Source: Flavobacteriales bacterium UBA7468 (GTDB lineage: Bacteria > Bacteroidota > Bacteroidia > Flavobacteriales_D > Crocinitomicaceae). Taken from it: a stretch of DNA of 64,000 bases. The stretch covers positions 1 through 64,000 of the forward strand of contig DLPC01000018.1 of assembly GCA_002478565.1 (NCBI GenBank), in the 5' to 3' direction. The stretch's first letter is position 1; every line of letters starts with the position of its first letter. The notes beneath the pieces are model-generated. The model saw nothing but the letters and a program-made list of their open reading frames with translations. It had not been told where the DNA came from and did no database searches. Of this stretch, positions 45,395 through 53,263 are shown one piece after another. The position numbers and the translations under genes are program-made.

Positions 45395-46906
45395 AGTACA
45401 ACAAAACAAAACAGTATTACCAAGGTGATCGGTGCCTCCTCGTTAGGCACGCTCATTGAATGGTATGATTTCTACATCTTTGGTAGCTTGGCTACCATTA
45501 TTGGAAAACAATTATTTCCCTCAGACGCAGGTGCTTCTGCCTTGATCAATACCTTAGCAATCTTTGCTGCCGGTTTTATTGTGCGCCCTTTTGGTGCACT
45601 CGTTTTTGGCCGACTCGGTGACCTCATTGGCCGAAAGTACACGTTTCTTTTGACGCTAGTTCTAATGGGCGGATCAACCTTCTTGATTGGTCTGATTCCA
45701 AGTTATGCTTCAATTGGTTATGCCGCTCCAATTTTAGTTCTCATTTTACGTCTCATCCAAGGCTTGGCATTGGGAGGTGAATATGGCGGTGCTGCTACCT
45801 ATGTTGCAGAACATGCTCCGGCAAATAAAAGAGGTTTTTACACAAGTTGGATTCAAACGACTGCAACACTTGGATTGTTTTTGTCCTTGGGTGTTATCGT
45901 CTTGACTAAGTCTTCTTTAGGCGCAGATGCCTTTTCTGATTGGGGATGGAGAATTCCTTTCTTGATTTCAATTGTATTGGTAATTGTTTCGATTTACATC
46001 CGTGTCTCTATGCACGAATCTCCTCAATTTACAAAGCTCAAGAGCGAGGGGAAAATTTCAACAAACCCACTGAAAGAAAGCTTCAGAAACCGCGCTAACT
46101 TCAAGATGGTTTTATTGGCCTTATTTGGGGCCACAATGGGACAAGGAGTCATTTGGTACACAGGACAATTCTATGCGCAATCCTTTCTTGAAAATGCTTG
46201 TAAACTTGACTTCAATGAATCGCGTTATATTTTGATCATCGCCATCGCTATGGCAACCCCGTTCTTTATTGTATTTGGTTCATGGTCAGATCGTGTTGGT
46301 CGCAAATGGATCATGATGGCAGGTATGTTCTTGGGCATCATTAGCTACAGACCAATCTATCAATACTTTTTAGACAACAGCGATTACACAAAAACGGAGG
46401 TAGTTGCAAGCGCTGCACCAGTTGTGAAACACGAATTAGTAAAGGACACAAAAGATAGCTTGACTACCGTAACAATTGCAAAAACATTGGCCAACGGAGC
46501 CGCTTACAACGAGGTAACAACTACCAAGAAATTTGAGGACAGCTCTAAAGCACCAGAGGTTACTACCATTCAGCAAGACAAAAAATTGGCAAAGAATACT
46601 TTTTGGATTTTTGTCGGTTTGGTTTTCTATCAAATTTTATTGGTAACGATGGTTTATGGTCCTATCGCTGCATTTTTGGTTGAATTATTCCCAACCAAAA
46701 TCCGCTACACATCTATGTCTTTACCGTATCATATCGGAAACGGCGTATTCGGTGGTTTGGTGCCATTTATTGCAACTCTCATTGCGAGTTTCCCTGGTTC
46801 TACCCCACTTTCTGGCTTATGGTATCCGATTGGTATTGCTGCATTGTGCCTCATCATCGGAACCTTTTACCTTTCCAACAAGATTGATCAAAACGTAGCT
46901 GACTAA
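45392..46906 (+). CDS. MHS-family MFS transporter (metabolite:H+ symporter)
   Basis: A 504-residue inner-membrane protein with 12 expected helices. The opening ASSLGTLIEWYDFYIFGSLA and the GRLGDLIGRKYTFLLTL loop 2-3 motif place it in the metabolite:H+ symporter group, with GGEYGGAATYVAEH in helix 4-5. It carries about 75 polar residues (roughly 325-400, rich in Lys, Thr and Glu) between two C-terminal-half helices, making it longer than the usual 430-450 residues. The genes around it (porin, acetyl- and propionyl-CoA synthetases, SLC5 kinase) point to a carboxylate substrate such as acetate or propionate. That assignment is inference. Confidence 0.9.
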   Translation: MSTTKQNSITKVIGASSLGTLIEWYDFYIFGSLATIIGKQLFPSDAGASALINTLAIFAAGFIVRPFGALVFGRLGDLIGRKYTFLLTLVLMGGSTFLIGLIPSYASIGYAAPILVLILRLIQGLALGGEYGGAATYVAEHAPANKRGFYTSWIQTTATLGLFLSLGVIVLTKSSLGADAFSDWGWRIPFLISIVLVIVSIYIRVSMHESPQFTKLKSEGKISTNPLKESFRNRANFKMVLLALFGATMGQGVIWYTGQFYAQSFLENACKLDFNESRYILIIAIAMATPFFIVFGSWSDRVGRKWIMMAGMFLGIISYRPIYQYFLDNSDYTKTEVVASAAPVVKHELVKDTKDSLTTVTIAKTLANGAAYNEVTTTKKFEDSSKAPEVTTIQQDKKLAKNTFWIFVGLVFYQILLVTMVYGPIAAFLVELFPTKIRYTSMSLPYHIGNGVFGGLVPFIATLIASFPGSTPLSGLWYPIGIAALCLIIGTFYLSNKIDQNVAD

Positions 46907-46923
46907 ACTTAAAATTATTTATT

Positions 46924-47175
46924 ATGAACGCAATTAAAAAACTACTAGGACTTCTTTGGATGATCCTCGCACCGACTGCAGTTGTCATGATGTTTCAACA
47001 AGCTGGCGAAAAAATAAATTTAGCGGCTGAAGGCGTAGCAAGAACAAACACGGCCCTACAATGGGGAATTATCCTGTTGATCTTTATCCCTGTAAGTATC
47101 GGCATGATTATTTTTGGCTACTATTCTTTTAAAGGAGAATATGACGCCTTACCATCCAACTCGGAAGAAATTTAA
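46924..47175 (+). CDS. Small two-helix membrane protein (DUF6814-like)
   Basis: An 83-residue protein with two membrane helices (about 8-25 and 47-68) separated by a polar loop. It starts 17 bp after the MHS transporter and is followed by a terminator, so it belongs to the porin-transporter transcript. I recall the family as DUF6814, found next to MHS transporters in Bacteroidota. It may be an accessory subunit of the transporter, but nothing in the sequence proves this. Confidence 0.7.
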   Translation: MNAIKKLLGLLWMILAPTAVVMMFQQAGEKINLAAEGVARTNTALQWGIILLIFIPVSIGMIIFGYYSFKGEYDALPSNSEEI

Positions 47176-47193
47176 TCTTTCTCTGAATGTTCT

Positions 47194-47230
47194 AAAATGC
47201 CTCTATTTCTGATAGGGGCATTTTGTTTTC
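47194..47230 (+). terminator. Terminator after the porin-transporter unit
   Basis: The stem AAAATGCC-TCTA/TAG-GGGCATTTT with a short loop (one bulge) is followed by TTTTG. It separates the porin-transporter unit from the kinase unit. Confidence 0.75.
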
Positions 47231-47256
47231 AATTAAAAACCAAGTAAATTGTAGCT

Positions 47257-47448
47257 GTGAAGCGCGCTCAACAATTCTTAAAATTCGGTTTGCTCGGCAT
47301 TCTATGCTTGTTGTGCTTCAACTTTCCGATACTCGGTATTTTCAATTACGAGGGCCTAAACTGGTTTGGCTTTCCACATTTATTCGGCAGCATTTTTATT
47401 CTTTGGGGAATTTTTATTCTCATGTTGATCTTTTTTAGAAAAAATTAA
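47257..47448 (+). CDS. Small two-helix membrane protein preceding the SLC5-kinase
   Basis: A 63-residue protein starting at GTG, because an in-frame stop lies two codons upstream. Two hydrophobic helices (about 8-27 and 40-60) are separated by NYEGLNWFGFPHLFG. The kinase gene starts 3 bp after its stop. Many SLC5 transporters (for example ActP with YjcH) have a small membrane protein gene just upstream; this could be the counterpart for a sensor kinase, although the sequence is not recognisably DUF485. No strong ribosome-binding site is visible, so the call is moderate. Confidence 0.55.
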   Translation: MKRAQQFLKFGLLGILCLLCFNFPILGIFNYEGLNWFGFPHLFGSIFILWGIFILMLIFFRKN

Positions 47449-47451
47449 AGC

Positions 47452-50172
47452 ATGAACCAGTGGATAGTTATTGTTAGTGCTTTCTTTTACTTGCTTGTGC
47501 TTTTTGGCATTGCTTTACTTTTTGAAAACACAAGAAAACCACTTTTACAAAAATTAATAGGCTCGCCATATGTGTATGCATTAACGATGGCTATCTATTG
47601 CTCTGCTTGGACTTACTATGGTAGTGTCGGAAAAGCTGCAACAGATGGCATTCAATTTCTAGCGATTTACATCGGCCCTACAATTGGGGCATTTTTCATG
47701 GTTCCGGTGCTTGGCAAAATTATCCGCATTGCCAAATTTCAGAGAATCAATAGCATTGCCGATTTTATTTCTGCCAGATATGGCAAAAACATTACAATTG
47801 GTATGATTGTAACACTTCTAGTAATTATTGGAGTGATACCCTATATATCACTACAAATCAAAGCTATATCTTCAAGTTTTAACTTGCTTGTAGACAAGGA
47901 TCCGACCCAAGCCAAATACTTCTACAAAGACAGTGGTTTTTATTTTACGGCAGTATTAGGCATCTTTATTGGTCTTTTTGGAACGCGCAGTGCAGATACA
48001 TCGGTCCAGCATAAGGGTTTACTCGGGGTCATTGCCTTTGAATCAATCATCAAGTTATTGGCACTGAGCGCTGTTGGCATTTATGTCTGCTATTTTCTCT
48101 TCAACGGGGTGGGTGATATTTTTCATCAAGCAAGTCAATTACCCGAACTAAAAGGCCTTTTTGTCATCCAATCTGAAGATTTTCTGAATTGGTTCTTTCT
48201 CATGATCGCCTCCTTACTCGCATTTTTCTTTTTACCTCGTCAGTTTCAAGTTGGCGTTATTGAAAATGCCAATGAGCGCCACCTCAATAAAACCATGTGG
48301 CTACTTCCCCTCTATCTATTTTTGATCAATTTATTTATTCTTCCCATCGCTTTTGCTGGGCGCATCTTTTTTGGCGCTGCGTCGGTTAATCCGGATACCT
48401 ACGTACTTTCATTGCCCCTTTCTAATGGAGCTAACCTACTTGGGCTGCTGACTTTTATTGGTGGCTTTTCTGCGGCAACCGGCATGATCATTGTTGAAAC
48501 AATGGCCATTGCAACGATGATCAGCAACAATTTAGTGATGCCGATTATTGTCGGGATTCCAAAAATCAAGGCCTCTATTGACGAAAGTTTCAGCCAACAA
48601 ATTAAATGGATTCGAAGATCAGGAATCTTTTTCATCTTGCTCTTTGCCTACCTCTACGAAAAAAATATTGCGCAATACTTTTCTTTGGTCAACATAGGAC
48701 TGATCTCTTTTGCTGCTGTTTCTCAGTTTGCACCGGCAATGCTCATCGGATTGTACTGGAAACAAGCCAATAAAAATGGTGCACTGCTTGGTCTTATTTT
48801 AGGATTCAGTTGTTGGTTTTACACTTTGGTTTTTCCGTCTTTTGTCGATGCAGGTTTATTCAGCCATCAAATCCTGGAAAAAGGTCCATGGGGTATCGCC
48901 GCACTGAATCCGCAGGCCCTTTTCGGACTCAAAGGGTTTAATCCGCTCTCTAACTCTATTTTCTGGAGCTTGTTTTTAAACGTTTTTGGTGTATTTGCAG
49001 GATCTATTTACTCCAAACAAAAGCAACAAGATCTGCTACAAGCCGAACTCTTTGTCAATATCCATAAACACGCCTTGGATCAACAAAGTGTTTGGAAACG
49101 TACCGCATCAATACCCGATCTGAATTTATTGTTGGCAAACTTTCTTGGGAAGGAACGCGCACGGAACTTACTCCAAGGATATGTAAAGCGCAATCGAATT
49201 GAGTACAGCAAAGACGGCCTTCTTGCCGACCCCCGACTCATTGATTTTTCTGAAAGACTACTCTCAGGCGTCATTGGAGCGGGTTCAGCAAGAATTATGG
49301 TGAGTAGCATCACTAAAGAAGAAGATATTTCTATAGACGAAGTCCTCAAAATACTTGAAGAATCTCAACAAACCAGAGAGTTGAACAAAGAATTGAGAAG
49401 AAAATCCTTGGAATTACAAAAAGCAACGGATGCTCTCACCACAATGAACTTACAACTCAAAGAGGTTGATGCACTTAAAGATGAGTTTTTATATACAGTA
49501 ACTCATGAATTACGCACACCACTTACTGCTATCAGAACCATGTCCGAACTCATACAAATGGACCCCGACATGCAAGAGCAGACGCGACAAGACTTCCTAG
49601 ACCGAATTGTTGATGAAATTGAACGAATGAGCCATTTGATTACTCAAGTACTCTTGCTTGAGCGTTTTGAAAACGGAAATCAGAAACTACACTTGACTTC
49701 ATTTGAAGCCCGACAAATCATTGAGAGTACTTTTAGAAGATTTGAAACAATGGCACAAGTTAAAGAAATCGCTTTGGTCAAAAAGATCGACCAAGGTGAC
49801 TTATTGCTACATGCCGACCAAGATCTCCTTGAACAAGTCTTGACAAACTTGGTTTCAAACGCACTAAAGTTTACTGCCAACCATGGACAAATCATTCTTG
49901 AAGTGCGGGCAGTAGAAGGCGCTATTGAATTCAGTGTTTCGGATAACGGAAAAGGAATTCCTAAAGATGAGCAAGGCTTTCTTTTTGATAAATTTTTCCA
50001 AGCTAAAAATCAAACACTTAAAAAACCGCAAGGCAGTGGACTTGGCCTAGCAATTTGCAAAAGGATTGTTGAATTGCATCAAGGTTCAATTTATCTGAAT
50101 AGTACTGAAGAAAAAGGGACAAGAGTTGTTTGCATTATTCCTAATTTTACAAGCAACAATCAACCCTTATGA
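47452..50172 (+). CDS. SLC5-type transporter/histidine kinase fusion (CrbS-like)
   Basis: A 906-residue sensor. Residues 1-545 are a sodium/solute symporter-like (SLC5) domain with about 13 membrane helices, including WTYYGSVGKAATDGIQFL and ISLQIKAISSSFN. A linker of about 60 residues and a coiled coil (about 630-670) lead to a HisKA dimer domain with phospho-acceptor H685 in VTHELRTPLTAIRT. An ATPase domain follows, with the N box LTNLVSNALKF near 800 and the glycine boxes DNGKGIPKD and GSGLGLAI (about 861). CrbS/MxtR-type kinases of this layout control acetyl-CoA synthetase in Proteobacteria, and here two acyl-CoA synthetase genes flank the cluster. It overlaps the receiver gene by 4 bp. 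The ligand is inferred to be a short carboxylate. Confidence 0.92.
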   Translation: MNQWIVIVSAFFYLLVLFGIALLFENTRKPLLQKLIGSPYVYALTMAIYCSAWTYYGSVGKAATDGIQFLAIYIGPTIGAFFMVPVLGKIIRIAKFQRINSIADFISARYGKNITIGMIVTLLVIIGVIPYISLQIKAISSSFNLLVDKDPTQAKYFYKDSGFYFTAVLGIFIGLFGTRSADTSVQHKGLLGVIAFESIIKLLALSAVGIYVCYFLFNGVGDIFHQASQLPELKGLFVIQSEDFLNWFFLMIASLLAFFFLPRQFQVGVIENANERHLNKTMWLLPLYLFLINLFILPIAFAGRIFFGAASVNPDTYVLSLPLSNGANLLGLLTFIGGFSAATGMIIVETMAIATMISNNLVMPIIVGIPKIKASIDESFSQQIKWIRRSGIFFILLFAYLYEKNIAQYFSLVNIGLISFAAVSQFAPAMLIGLYWKQANKNGALLGLILGFSCWFYTLVFPSFVDAGLFSHQILEKGPWGIAALNPQALFGLKGFNPLSNSIFWSLFLNVFGVFAGSIYSKQKQQDLLQAELFVNIHKHALDQQSVWKRTASIPDLNLLLANFLGKERARNLLQGYVKRNRIEYSKDGLLADPRLIDFSERLLSGVIGAGSARIMVSSITKEEDISIDEVLKILEESQQTRELNKELRRKSLELQKATDALTTMNLQLKEVDALKDEFLYTVTHELRTPLTAIRTMSELIQMDPDMQEQTRQDFLDRIVDEIERMSHLITQVLLLERFENGNQKLHLTSFEARQIIESTFRRFETMAQVKEIALVKKIDQGDLLLHADQDLLEQVLTNLVSNALKFTANHGQIILEVRAVEGAIEFSVSDNGKGIPKDEQGFLFDKFFQAKNQTLKKPQGSGLGLAICKRIVELHQGSIYLNSTEEKGTRVVCIIPNFTSNNQPL

Positions 50173-50537
50173 GCACTGGTAAAATTTTAATTGTAGACGA
50201 CGATCCTAACATCTTGCTTTCCCTTGATTACCTGATGCGAAAAAACGGTTTTCAAGTATTCGTTGCGCGCAATGGTCAAGAGGCTCTCGAACTCCTTGGA
50301 CAAGAGCAACCTAAATTGGTCTTACTCGATATCATGATGCCCGACGTAGATGGCTACCAAATTTGCGCGCATATCAAAAATAGTTCCGACCTTCAAGACA
50401 CACATGTTGTTTTCATGAGTGCCAAATCAAAGGATGCCGACATTCAAAAAGGTTTAGAGATGGGTGCAGTGGCGTATTTCACCAAACCTTTTTCATCCAA
50501 ACAACTGCTCCAAAAAGTACAAGAGCTTTTGCAGTAA
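50169..50537 (+). CDS. Stand-alone response-regulator receiver protein
   Basis: A 122-residue CheY-like protein with only a receiver domain. The acidic pocket DDDPN is at 10-14, the phospho-acceptor is D54 in LLDIMMPDVDG, and the switch residues S84 and K106 are in FMSAKS and FTKPF. The frame overlaps the kinase stop codon, so the two are partners. There is no output domain, unlike CrbR/ErdR, which carry a LuxR-type HTH. The signal must pass to another protein, possibly the InsA-like zinc-ribbon protein. The stop is followed within 6 bp by the 22-bp element of the next gene. Confidence 0.93.
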   Translation: MSTGKILIVDDDPNILLSLDYLMRKNGFQVFVARNGQEALELLGQEQPKLVLLDIMMPDVDGYQICAHIKNSSDLQDTHVVFMSAKSKDADIQKGLEMGAVAYFTKPFSSKQLLQKVQELLQ

Positions 50538-50542
50538 ATAAT

Positions 50543-50564
50543 GCTAAAATGATATAGTTATTCA
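50543..50564. promoter_or_regulatory. 22-bp element upstream of the second acyl-CoA synthetase
   Basis: The bases from 50543 to 50564 match 43381-43402 upstream of acs at 20 of 22 positions (core TGATATAGTTAT). It lies 42 bp upstream of the ATG at 50607. Such a long near-identical non-coding match in front of two related enzymes strongly suggests a shared regulator. Confidence 0.65.
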
Positions 50565-50606
50565 GGCATTTAGCCTCTAAATAGGTAAATTCAAGGAGCA
50601 AAAAAA

Positions 50607-52490
50607 ATGCACTCCATGAATCAACAAACCTACCATCAATTAAGCATACAAGATCCTATCGGTTTTTGGAAACAAGCCAGTGATTTAATCGATTGGAAAG
50701 TCAAGCCTGAAACTATATTGAAACAAAACACAAATGGTTATGCCCAATGGTATCCAGATGGTTTTCTTAACATGTCTTACTTGTGTCTAGACTATCACAT
50801 CGAACAAGTTAAAGGCCATGACATCGCGCTCTATTGGGATTCTCCAGTCAGTGAACAAAAGAAAGAAATTACTTTTTTACAACTCAGAAATGATGTGGCC
50901 AAATTTGCTGGTGGCCTACATAAATTAGGACTTAAAAAAGGAGATCGTGCCATCATCTATATGCCCATGATCCCAGAGGCAATCATTGCCATGTTGGCCT
51001 GTGCCAGACTTGGCGTTACGCATTCCGTTGTTTTTGGTGGTTTTGCAGCACATGAATTGGCCATTAGAATTGACGACTGCGCTCCAAAAGTTATTATCAC
51101 AGCCAATTACGGTATTGAAGTCAACAAACAAATACCCTACCTTCCCATCATAGAAGCCGCACTAAACCAAGCCAAACACAGCCCAAAGCACACAATTGTC
51201 CATTACAGAAAGACACAATTTCCTGACAGTTACTACGAAAAAGGTCTTAATTTTTCCGACCTCATTCAACAGCCTTTAGTTTTTGACCCAATTCCGGTTG
51301 AAAGCACACACCCACTCTATCTTCTCTATACCTCTGGCACAACCGGAGCGCCAAAAGGTGTACAACGCGACACCGGTGGCTATGCCACTGCTTTGAAGTT
51401 TGCCATGCAAGAATTTTACAATGCCAAGGAAGGCGATGTTTTCTTTTCAGCCAGTGATCTTGGTTGGGTAGTCGGTCATTCATTCATTGCCTATGGGCCA
51501 CTTTTACATGGTTGCAGCACTGTCTTGTACGAAGGCAAACCGATAAAAACACCAAACCCAGGAGCTTTTTGGCGCTTAGTTGAAAACTATCAGATCACAC
51601 ATCTTTTTGCTGCACCAACGGCAATCCGGGCCATAAAAAAAGAGGATCCAGATGGTATCTTTTATCAAAAACATGACACCACAACACTTCAACACATTTT
51701 CCTTGCCGGAGAGCGCTGTGATATCACCACCTACGAATGGCTCAATTCACTTACCCAAAAACCAGTCATAGATCATTGGTGGCAAACGGAGTCCGGATGG
51801 CCCATGCTCGGCATGATGCAAACATTCGAAAATTCTCAACCAAAAGCAGGTTCTGCGGGCTTGCCTGTGTGTGGTTTTGATATCCAGATTCTAGATGAAG
51901 CTGGCCAGCAATTACCTGCCCATACCGAAGGGTATATTGCAATCAAACTGCCTTTACCCCCAGGATGCTTGCAAACTCTTTGGGGGAATGAAGCATTATT
52001 TGAAAAAAGTTACCTACAACATTTTCAGGGTTATTACACCTCCGGAGACGGTGGTTACAAAGACAGCGACGGTTATTTCTATGTGATGGGGCGCGTGGAT
52101 GACGTCATCAATGTTGCGGGGCACCGCCTCAGCACTGGTGAAATGGAAGAAATCATTGCCACTCATCCAGACGTAGCTGAATGCGCAGTTGTAGGCGTTG
52201 AAAATCAACTCAAAGGCCAAGTTCCAGTAGCTATTGTTGTTAAAAAAGATGGAACTTTGTCAGAAAAGATGGAAGCTGAAGTTGTCCAACTCATACGACA
52301 ACAAATAGGTGCAATTGCTTGCCTGAAAACCGTTTATTCAAGCCAAAGATTACCCAAAACAAGATCAGGCAAAGTCTTGAGAAAAACCATGCGACTGATG
52401 CTCGAGGGTAAAACCTTTCAAATACCTTCAACCATTGAGGATCCTGAAGTACTCAACGAGCTCACTGCCCTATTTAACACTATTCGCTGA
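50607..52490 (+). CDS. Propionyl-CoA synthetase-like acyl-CoA ligase
   Basis: A 627-residue AMP-forming ligase related to acetyl-CoA synthetase. It has the P-loop TSGTTGAPKGVQRDTGGY, DHWWQTESGWPM (the SGW pattern of PrpE/ACSS3 rather than the TGG of Acs), MGRVDDVINVAGHRLSTGEM and catalytic K589 in KTRSGKVLRK. Propionate is therefore the best guess, with acetate or butyrate also possible. The internal ATG at 50616 is an alternative start. Its upstream element is shared with acs, and the preceding genes encode the kinase and receiver. Its 3' end overlaps the convergent SOUL gene by 11 bp. Confidence 0.88.
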   Translation: MHSMNQQTYHQLSIQDPIGFWKQASDLIDWKVKPETILKQNTNGYAQWYPDGFLNMSYLCLDYHIEQVKGHDIALYWDSPVSEQKKEITFLQLRNDVAKFAGGLHKLGLKKGDRAIIYMPMIPEAIIAMLACARLGVTHSVVFGGFAAHELAIRIDDCAPKVIITANYGIEVNKQIPYLPIIEAALNQAKHSPKHTIVHYRKTQFPDSYYEKGLNFSDLIQQPLVFDPIPVESTHPLYLLYTSGTTGAPKGVQRDTGGYATALKFAMQEFYNAKEGDVFFSASDLGWVVGHSFIAYGPLLHGCSTVLYEGKPIKTPNPGAFWRLVENYQITHLFAAPTAIRAIKKEDPDGIFYQKHDTTTLQHIFLAGERCDITTYEWLNSLTQKPVIDHWWQTESGWPMLGMMQTFENSQPKAGSAGLPVCGFDIQILDEAGQQLPAHTEGYIAIKLPLPPGCLQTLWGNEALFEKSYLQHFQGYYTSGDGGYKDSDGYFYVMGRVDDVINVAGHRLSTGEMEEIIATHPDVAECAVVGVENQLKGQVPVAIVVKKDGTLSEKMEAEVVQLIRQQIGAIACLKTVYSSQRLPKTRSGKVLRKTMRLMLEGKTFQIPSTIEDPEVLNELTALFNTIR

Positions 52491-53061
52491 TTACAAAAGC
52501 CACTTCATTGCGACGCCCAATGAAATCCCATGGCGCATTGTAGCCCATGTAAATCAATTGCTCCTTAAATGCAATGCCTTCTTTTTGAAGTAGCGCTTTT
52601 AGCTCTTGGGCTTTCTCTGTTATTGTAGCATCGTCTGAATAGCCCCCAAAACGCAATACTGCCAAAGTTCTCTCTTCTTGTTTGGCAATTTTGACCTGTG
52701 GGTTACTCGGATGAGGCAGGGCATCCATCGTGTATTGCTTGGGCATGACAAATGCCATTTCCGTCTGTTGCCCCATCTCCATAATTACTGGCGTGGTCAT
52801 GGCTATTTTCTGCCCATTTTCATTACCCCCAAAGATGTAACCAGCCACTCTGCGAAAGCCCATACTGCTGTTTTCATTGTAAGTTTGGGCTTCCATTTCT
52901 GTTTGTGCCAAAATGAGTTCAGGGTAGCGTCTGATTTCTGCTTTTCTCGTTAAAACTCGAAGTACTTCGTAGTCAGGGGATTCAATGGAAGATCGCATAA
53001 AAGACATCAGAATAAAGAACAACACTCCTACAACAGACAGGACGACAACTAGCTTTTTCAA
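52480..53061 (-). CDS. SOUL/haem-binding family protein
   Basis: A 193-residue protein with one N-terminal membrane anchor or signal segment (about 4-22) followed by a SOUL domain. Conserved features are YEVLRVLTRKAEIRRYPELILAQT in parts (EVL, EIRRYP), GYIFGGNENGQKIAMTTPV (AMTTPV motif) and the C-terminal YMGYNAPWDFIGRRNEV. SOUL proteins are suggested to bind haem or related ligands; their role in bacteria is not established. It stands alone upstream of tRNA-Arg on the opposite strand. Confidence 0.88.
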   Translation of the reverse strand: MKKLVVVLSVVGVLFFILMSFMRSSIESPDYEVLRVLTRKAEIRRYPELILAQTEMEAQTYNENSSMGFRRVAGYIFGGNENGQKIAMTTPVIMEMGQQTEMAFVMPKQYTMDALPHPSNPQVKIAKQEERTLAVLRFGGYSDDATITEKAQELKALLQKEGIAFKEQLIYMGYNAPWDFIGRRNEVAFVISE

Positions 53062-53103
53062 GTGGATTTTTTATATAAAACATTGCAATTGTAAAAAAGT
53101 TCT

Positions 53104-53111
53104 TATCTTTG
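53104..53111 (+). promoter_or_regulatory. Promoter of tRNA-Arg (-7 box TATCTTTG)
   Basis: An exact TAnnTTTG box 11 bp before the tRNA; ATTG at 53082-53085 lies 18 bp upstream of it and fits the -33 position. Confidence 0.8.
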
Positions 53112-53122
53112 CAGTCGAAATC

Positions 53123-53196
53123 GGCCTCGTAGCTCAACTGAATAGAGCATCAGATTACGGCTCTGAAGGTTTCAGGTTTGAATCCTGACGAGGTCA
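53123..53196 (+). tRNA. tRNA-Arg (ACG)
   Basis: A 74-nt cloverleaf. The acceptor GGCCTCG pairs with CGAGGTC (one G-T pair), the anticodon stem TCAGA/TCTGA closes loop TTACGGC with anticodon ACG, and the discriminator is A. CCA is not encoded. Anticodon A34 would be edited to inosine to read CGN codons. Confidence 0.95.
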
Positions 53197-53202
53197 CAAG
53201 CG

Positions 53203-53238
53203 AAAAACCCAGCACGAAAGTGCCGGGTTTTTTGTTTT
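53203..53238 (+). terminator. Rho-independent terminator after tRNA-Arg
   Basis: The stem AAAACCCAGCAC/GTGCCGGGTTTT (one A-C mismatch) with a GAAA tetraloop is followed by a T run. Confidence 0.93.
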
Positions 53239-53263
53239 TAGGAGCAAGTGTAAACTATTATTC

